This document shows positions 59,160 through 64,000 of a DNA stretch of 64,000 nucleotides, piece after piece. The notes below the pieces were generated by a model. It did not search any database. It was not told where the DNA came from and saw only the letters and a list, made by a program, of their open reading frames with translations. The position numbers and the translations under genes are program-made. The first letter of the stretch is position 1; each line of letters begins with the position of its first letter. Source of the stretch: Lycorma delicatula (Eukaryota; Arthropoda; Insecta; Hemiptera; Fulgoridae); contig NC_134455.1 of assembly GCF_047948215.1 (NCBI RefSeq), positions 72,007,689 through 72,071,688 of the forward strand, written 5' to 3'.

Positions 59160-61772
59160 AGTACTTCAAGCAAACACAAACAGGAGCTCGTTGTCCCTTG
59201 ACTTGATAAATGAACTGGCTATAGAGCAAAATATAGATATAATAATAATTACGGAGCCTAATATCTACGAAGCAGCCAAAACCGGTTGGATGGCTGACAT
59301 TTTTGGAGATGTAGTAATAAAAAATATGAGTAGGAGATTGGCATTGAGCTTCAAAACAAGAACAGAGGGATTTGTAGTGGCAGAGACGGACTCCACAATT
59401 ATAGCAGGAGCATATGTATCACCCAACATAAGTATTGGAGATTACGAGAAGTATCTGGATAGTATTCATAGAATACTATCTTGTGAGAGTAAGAAGGTCA
59501 TAATGATGGGTGATTTCAACTGTAAATCGAGGTTAGTTGGTAGCTCCTATAATAACCGGAGAGGAGAGTTACTTGCAGATTTAATGGAGTCCCTTGGATA
59601 TTATTGTATAAATGATAATACTCCGACGTTTGAAGCTCGAGGCCATTGCTCAGTATTGGACTTGGTCATCATTGATGGCAGATGGGGAAGTGATCAATAT
59701 GAGTGGCGTATATTAGATCAGGACATTGCAAGCGATCACTTTGCTGTTAAGTTAATAATGAAGGATGGAGTATTTGTAACCATGGATAGACAGCTTCCAA
59801 TAAGACCTTTGGCACAACAGATTGAAAGAATAGTAGAAAGGGTCGCATATAGGCTCCGTAATATATTAGAGGCAACACCTGATACTCTAACGACGATCAT
59901 ACAGCAGGAAATGGACAAGGAAATTAGAGCCAGCAATCGCAGGGGACAAGTATACTGGTGGTCTGATGAAATAGCAGGCTACCGGAGAGCATTACAAAAA
60001 GCTAGAAGAAAAAAACAAAGGCTTAGAATTAGAGGAGGTCAGGAATATGACATGGCTATCCACTAATATGTTCAAACGAGAAGATTGCTAAACAGGTCCA
60101 TCAAAAAGTCGAAGAGGGATCATTGTATGAGATTGTGTGAGGACTTGGACAAGGATCCCTGGGGCCAAGCCTAAAAAATAGTAATGAAGAAATTTGGCAG
60201 GCGTCTACCAACACTCAGTAAACGTCAAACAGAGGTTGAGTTTAAAGAACTTTTTCCATGTGAAGAAGAAATTGGAGTTATTTTACCAGAGTTTGAACCT
60301 AGACGATTTACGCCTGCCGAGTTAGCTTGTGCAATTTGACAGTTAGGTAACAAGAAGAGCCCTGGCATCGATGGCATACCAGCAGCCATACTGAAAGGCT
60401 TAATAAAGAAGTTGCCTTGAGAAATGACGGACTTGGCCAGTTATGGGCTTGAAAGGGATTCTTTTCCCAGATGTTGGAGGGAGGCCAGAGTGGTCTTCCT
60501 TCCAAAAAGTAATGATGAACAAGGTCAAGTGAAGTATAGACCACTTAGTCTATTGAACAATCTGGGAAAGGCGGTTGAAAAAATGTTGGCCGCCAGAATT
60601 ACTACAGAAGTTGAAGAAGGTGAAGGGATTAGCCCAAATCAATTTGGTTTTTGGAGGGGACGTTCCACCGTATTAGCTGCCAACAAGGTAATAAATTGGG
60701 CCCTTGAGGTAAAAAGTGGTACATGGAGAACTAGAAGAATTCCGCTTCTTGACTCCTTAGATGTTAGAAATGCTTTCGGCACAGTAAAGTGGAGTCAGAT
60801 TCATAGGGCATTACAGGCAAAAAACATCAGCCCATATGAGGAGACAGTTGGCGAAATACCTTTCAGAAAGGACTTGTACAGTGAATTCACAAGAAGGAGA
60901 ATTGATATCAATATATACGGTGGAGTTCCCCAAGGTTCGGTTTTGGGTCCTCTTTTGTGGGTCCTCACCTTTGATGATGTTCTACAATTGGACTATCCGC
61001 CTGGTGTGAAAACAATAGCCTATGCGGATGATTTGGCAGTCCTTGTACAGGACAAGACGGGATTGGAGGTGCAGGAGAAGGCCAATATGGCGCTTGCAAA
61101 GATACATGAATGGTTGCAAGAAAAGGGACTTATGTTATCAATTAATAAATGTAAGTTCATCACGTTTACTGGTAGAAGAGTTATAGAACGTCTGAACATT
61201 GTTGTGAATGGACAGGAAATAATGGAGACAAGCTGCCTGAAATATCTGGGAATTCTCTTTCAGAGAAATTGTGCCTTTTCTCAACATATTAATAGTATAT
61301 GCAATAAAGCGGACAACATGACAACTTGTGAGAACGCATAGGAGGCTGTTGCTGGGAGTTGTTTCCGCTTACAGAACAATCTCCTATGAGGCACTTTGCG
61401 TTTTGGCAGAAGTACCTCTAATCGACTTAATGGCCCATTACAGGGTAGAGATATCGCAAGGACTGGAAACTCAGGAGGCTAAGCATAGGCTGATAACTAG
61501 GTGGAAAGAAAGGTGGAGAGAGATAGGACCTGCTAGCAGGACAAAACAGCTAATCCCTGACCTTGAGAGTTGGATCTCTTTTGAAGGTTGATACCTTCAA
61601 GGAATGCATCAGATGGATACAAAATAGACGGGACACAAATTTATCAACGATGAGACCTGAGGAGATTACGAGTAACATGCTACATAGTGAGGACAATTGG
61701 AAAAGAATTGAAGGAAATATCAGGAATATCTTAACAGTAAAAAACGAAGACGAGAGGAAACTGGGCTTCTGA
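59152..61772 (+). pseudogene. R1-like ORF2 endonuclease-reverse transcriptase, broken
   Basis: ATG at 59,152 (MIKVLQANTNRSSLSLDLIN). Apurinic-type endonuclease motifs are QANTNRS, ITEPNIY, VIMMGDFNCKSRLVG and ASDHFAV, and all look intact. In-frame stops lie at 60,064-60,066, about 60,171, about 60,338 and 60,418. Reverse transcriptase motifs are KSPGIDGIPAAILKG, KYRPLSLLNNLGKAVEKML, NQFGFWRGRST, SLDVRNAFGTVKWSQI (motif A), GGVPQGSVLGPLLWVL and IAYADDLAVLV (catalytic YADD, 61,020-61,045). Near 61,325 about 50 codons appear to be missing before RRLLLGVVSAYRTISYEALC, and near 61,585 the usual C-terminal Cys/His motif is deleted. The last block EEITSNMLHSEDNWKRIEGN is in a shifted frame, with its stop at 61,770-61,772. 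Family length is about 1,000 residues; this one is shorter. Confidence 0.9.
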
Positions 61773-62100
61773 GTGAATAGATTAGGGTAGGGTGGATAGC
61801 CCCAGTGGTGAGGGCTGGCATGCTTAGGTGTGTCAGTTCCAAGGATCCACTGGGGACTCCGAGGGAGAATAGGTCTATACAAGTGTAAAAGACCCATCGA
61901 TGCGTCACGACTTTCCAAGGTATGGCGTAGCGATACAGAAGGGCAAATGAGACTCAAAAGACCTGACCGGTGGGCCGACCTGCCTTGCCAGACATGCAGC
62001 CGGTAGGTGGGGAGGCCTATTAGAGTATAAGAGGCACTCCCCTGGGTGGCGTAATACCAACCAGTCGGACTGGCCCAGGGGAGCAGAGTCAAAAAAAAAA

Positions 62101-62112
62101 GCTAACCTATTT
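62101..62112. repeat. Target-site duplication of the R1-like LINE, right
   Basis: Exact copy of 57,547-57,558, directly after the A tail. Confidence 0.9.
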
Positions 62113-62141
62113 CTGAGACGTGTGTTTAATTGAACCCCAAA

Positions 62142-62300
62142 CCATTAAAGTGCCGGCCTCCGTGGCGCGAGTGGTAGCGTCTTGGCCTTTCATCCGGAGG
62201 TCCCGGGTTTGATTCTCGGTCAGGCAAAAAACTCTTCACATTCATCGCGTCCTCTGAAGTAATATCTAATGGTAGTGCCGGGGAAAAAACCCACTAAAGT
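62142..62300 (+). mobile_element. SINE1 copy with a 10-bp target-site duplication
   Basis: CCATTAAAGT (62,142-62,151) and CCACTAAAGT (62,291-62,300) flank a plus-strand SINE1 at 62,152-62,290. The head starts GCCGGCCTCCGTGGCGCGAG with A box TGGCGCGAGTGG (62,163-62,174) and B-box region GGTTTGATTCT (62,206-62,216). The tail is CTCTGAAGTAATATCTAATG followed by a short A run. Part of the body between head and tail is missing. Confidence 0.9.
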
Positions 62301-62445
62301 ACACCGGTATTCACTGTCTAGTATTAAAATCCTTATAAAAACAAATGACTAGAATAAAATTTCAGATCCTTCAACTTCGAAAATCAGGTGTTAGACAACT
62401 GATTTGCGACTAGTTAACCACTATACCAACTTAATGGGCTTTTAT

Positions 62446-64000
62446 TTAATATAAGTAGAAATAATCTGAATTGATTCAGTATAAGTTTAGGAATCAGAAA
62501 GAATAGGGTTTTTTGTAAACTTGTGATTTTTTTTTGTATTGAAAGGATTTAACTTCGTTACATTACTCATAAAATAAGTATTTTCCACAACGTAACTTTA
62601 TAGAGAGAATAACCAATTTTACATGTTTGAAAAACGGCGTACTATAAAAATGGAATAAAACATTGGTTATTTTGCTTTTATAGCTATTAACCCTACACAA
62701 ATCAATTTATGTAACCAACTTATTAAACGAGCTGTTTATTAAGTTTTTATCTAATTATATTGATTAGAAAAGCAATCTAAATTTTTATTTTATCTTTTCG
62801 ATGTAGGGATCATAGTCATCTTTATTTACAGAACAAACAGTATATTATTACCTTCACAAATGATAAATTAATTTCAAGATTAATTTTTAAATCATGTTGC
62901 ATTAGAGAACTTGTGAATAATTCAATTAAAAAATAAACATTCATAAAATTTCCTGTCTAAAAGTTATTTCATTGTATTTAAACGCAATTACTAGCATTAT
63001 TTAAAATGTACCTTTATAATTGAGATGTCCTTTGCATTATTATGTCGTTTCAAGCATGACTAATTGCTTCCATTTTTTTTATTTCTGTGTGTTTAGTGAT
63101 ATAATAATGTTAATGTTTACAATCCATAATGTTTACCATAATATGACCATCATTAGAATATTATTAATCTGTGAAGAATTCCCATCTCTATCAAAACTTG
63201 GGTTATTTATTGAAGTTTCCCGAAAAGTGGCAAACTGAAAACGATAATTTAACACCGAATTTTCATAATAAAATTGTGTAAAATAAATGTAACCATCTCT
63301 GAATCGTTTATTTACGCTGCGTTTTTAAAAAATATAAAAATTTAATTTATTGGAAAATACTTCCGTAAAATTACTAGAGGAACTGTTCTACAAAATAAAA
63401 AAGATGGATATCGGTTCATTTAATGAAGAATAAGACTTAATTAAAACATATATATATATATATATATATATTAAAACATATATATATATTTTATAAATAA
63501 AATCATAAACGAAAACTACTCCGTTGAGCGTTATAATAACAATAACATAAAATATTTAGATCTCAGCTAAGTCACTACGTAGATAAGAAATAAATATAAA
63601 TAGGCAGGTAAAATCGTTAGACAACAAATATTTTATTTTATAAATCTTCAGGTAACATAACCATTTTACAAAATTTTACAAAATTACACTATTATTATAT
63701 AAAACAAAAATAAACAAACAATAACAAAATGTTTCCTTTCAAATGCGAGGCTTTATCAAGTACAACCAAAAAACATAACCTACTTGATCATATAATCAAC
63801 AATATTGTACTGATCGATATACGGTAATGTATTGGTTAATACCCTTCACATATCTTATTATTCTGTCAAATTGGAAATTTGATAATAAATAATAATAATA
63901 AATTACATACATTAATAAACATACTTTTATACAATAATGTTCAGTTCTATAAAATTAATCCTTTATCACTCTTATTTAAATCAGACAAAATGTATGTAGT
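62446..64000. other. AT-rich non-coding stretch to the window end
   Basis: A TA microsatellite lies at 63,448-63,492. No gene was recognised. Confidence 0.5.

Larger units (their letters stand above)
57559..62100 (+). mobile_element. R1-clade non-LTR retrotransposon, nearly full length
   Basis: Bounded by a 12-bp target duplication and ending in a 10-base A tail (62,091-62,100). It has the R1 layout: an ORF1 with three zinc knuckles overlapping an ORF2 with endonuclease and reverse transcriptase, then a GC-rich 3' untranslated region of about 320 bases (61,773-62,090). A TA/T-rich filler of about 45 bases sits between the left duplication and the first LINE-like bases (GGTCCCCTACCCCG, 57,607). 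GC content is well above the surroundings. Classical R1 elements target 28S rDNA; this copy is in a SINE. Confidence 0.92.
62101..62445 (-). mobile_element. SINE2 copy, right parts, containing a SINE1
   Basis: TTTCTGAGACGTGTGTTTAA continues the split SINE2 from 57,558. After a SINE1 the body resumes with AAAGTACACCGGTATTCACT and the tRNA-related head (TCAGATCCTTCAACTTCG, CCACTATACCAACTTAATGG). The head is diverged, so the SINE2 is the oldest layer. Confidence 0.85.

Noticed and set aside
61550..62092. Reverse-strand frame of 180 codons
   Set aside because: It is antisense to the C-terminal and 3' untranslated region of the R1-like LINE; no known motif.
1..64000. CRISPR array, viral genome, rRNA or prokaryotic operon
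   Set aside because: No regularly spaced repeats with unique spacers, no capsid or replicase motif, no rRNA-like block and no tightly packed genes were seen.

Overview
The window is AT-rich, repeat-laden animal DNA and most likely insect. It has an intron-sized, gene-poor layout, Tc1/mariner transposases with insect-type signatures, R1-clade, jockey-like and other non-LTR retrotransposons, and two abundant tRNA-derived SINE families. A hemipteran is my best guess, from the general look of the repeats, but I cannot prove it. I see no bacterial operon, rRNA, CRISPR array, virus or complete host gene.

The only convincing host coding sequence is one internal exon at 7,619-7,833 (+). It encodes most of a CUB domain and has clean splice sites. 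The rest of the window is best read as introns or intergenic DNA of that gene, filled with mobile elements.

Layout: a decayed mariner runs off the left edge (1-773, -). Two RTE-like reverse transcriptase fragments converge at about 5,180. The CUB exon sits at 7.6-7.8 kb and a 5'-truncated LINE at 10.9-12.1 kb (-). A 672-bp element with inverted repeats lies at 13.6-14.3 kb, and a decayed jockey-like LINE at 15.86-18.76 kb (+). From 19 to 35 kb there are dispersed non-coding repeats and a decayed Tc1/mariner transposase (25.2-26.2 kb). A nearly complete Tc1/mariner element lies at 36.3-37.7 kb. SINE copies and a deeply nested insertion stack occupy 38-46 kb: an RNase H-bearing LINE, cut by a SINE and a Tc1/mariner element, the latter itself cut by two more SINEs. 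A deletion derivative of a Tc1/mariner element is at 47.1-47.9 kb. A quiet AT-rich stretch (48-57 kb) is followed by an R1-clade LINE of about 4.5 kb at 57.6-62.1 kb, inserted in a SINE with a clear target-site duplication.

How the parts relate: the transposons are parasites rather than a cooperating gene set. Target-site duplications give a relative insertion order in several places. The two SINE families share a 3' tail, which suggests one LINE partner copied both. I found no convincing undescribed functional system. The most informative material is the nested insertion history, the terminal-inverted-repeat element with self-complementary ends, and several short inverted duplications that created hairpins inside elements.
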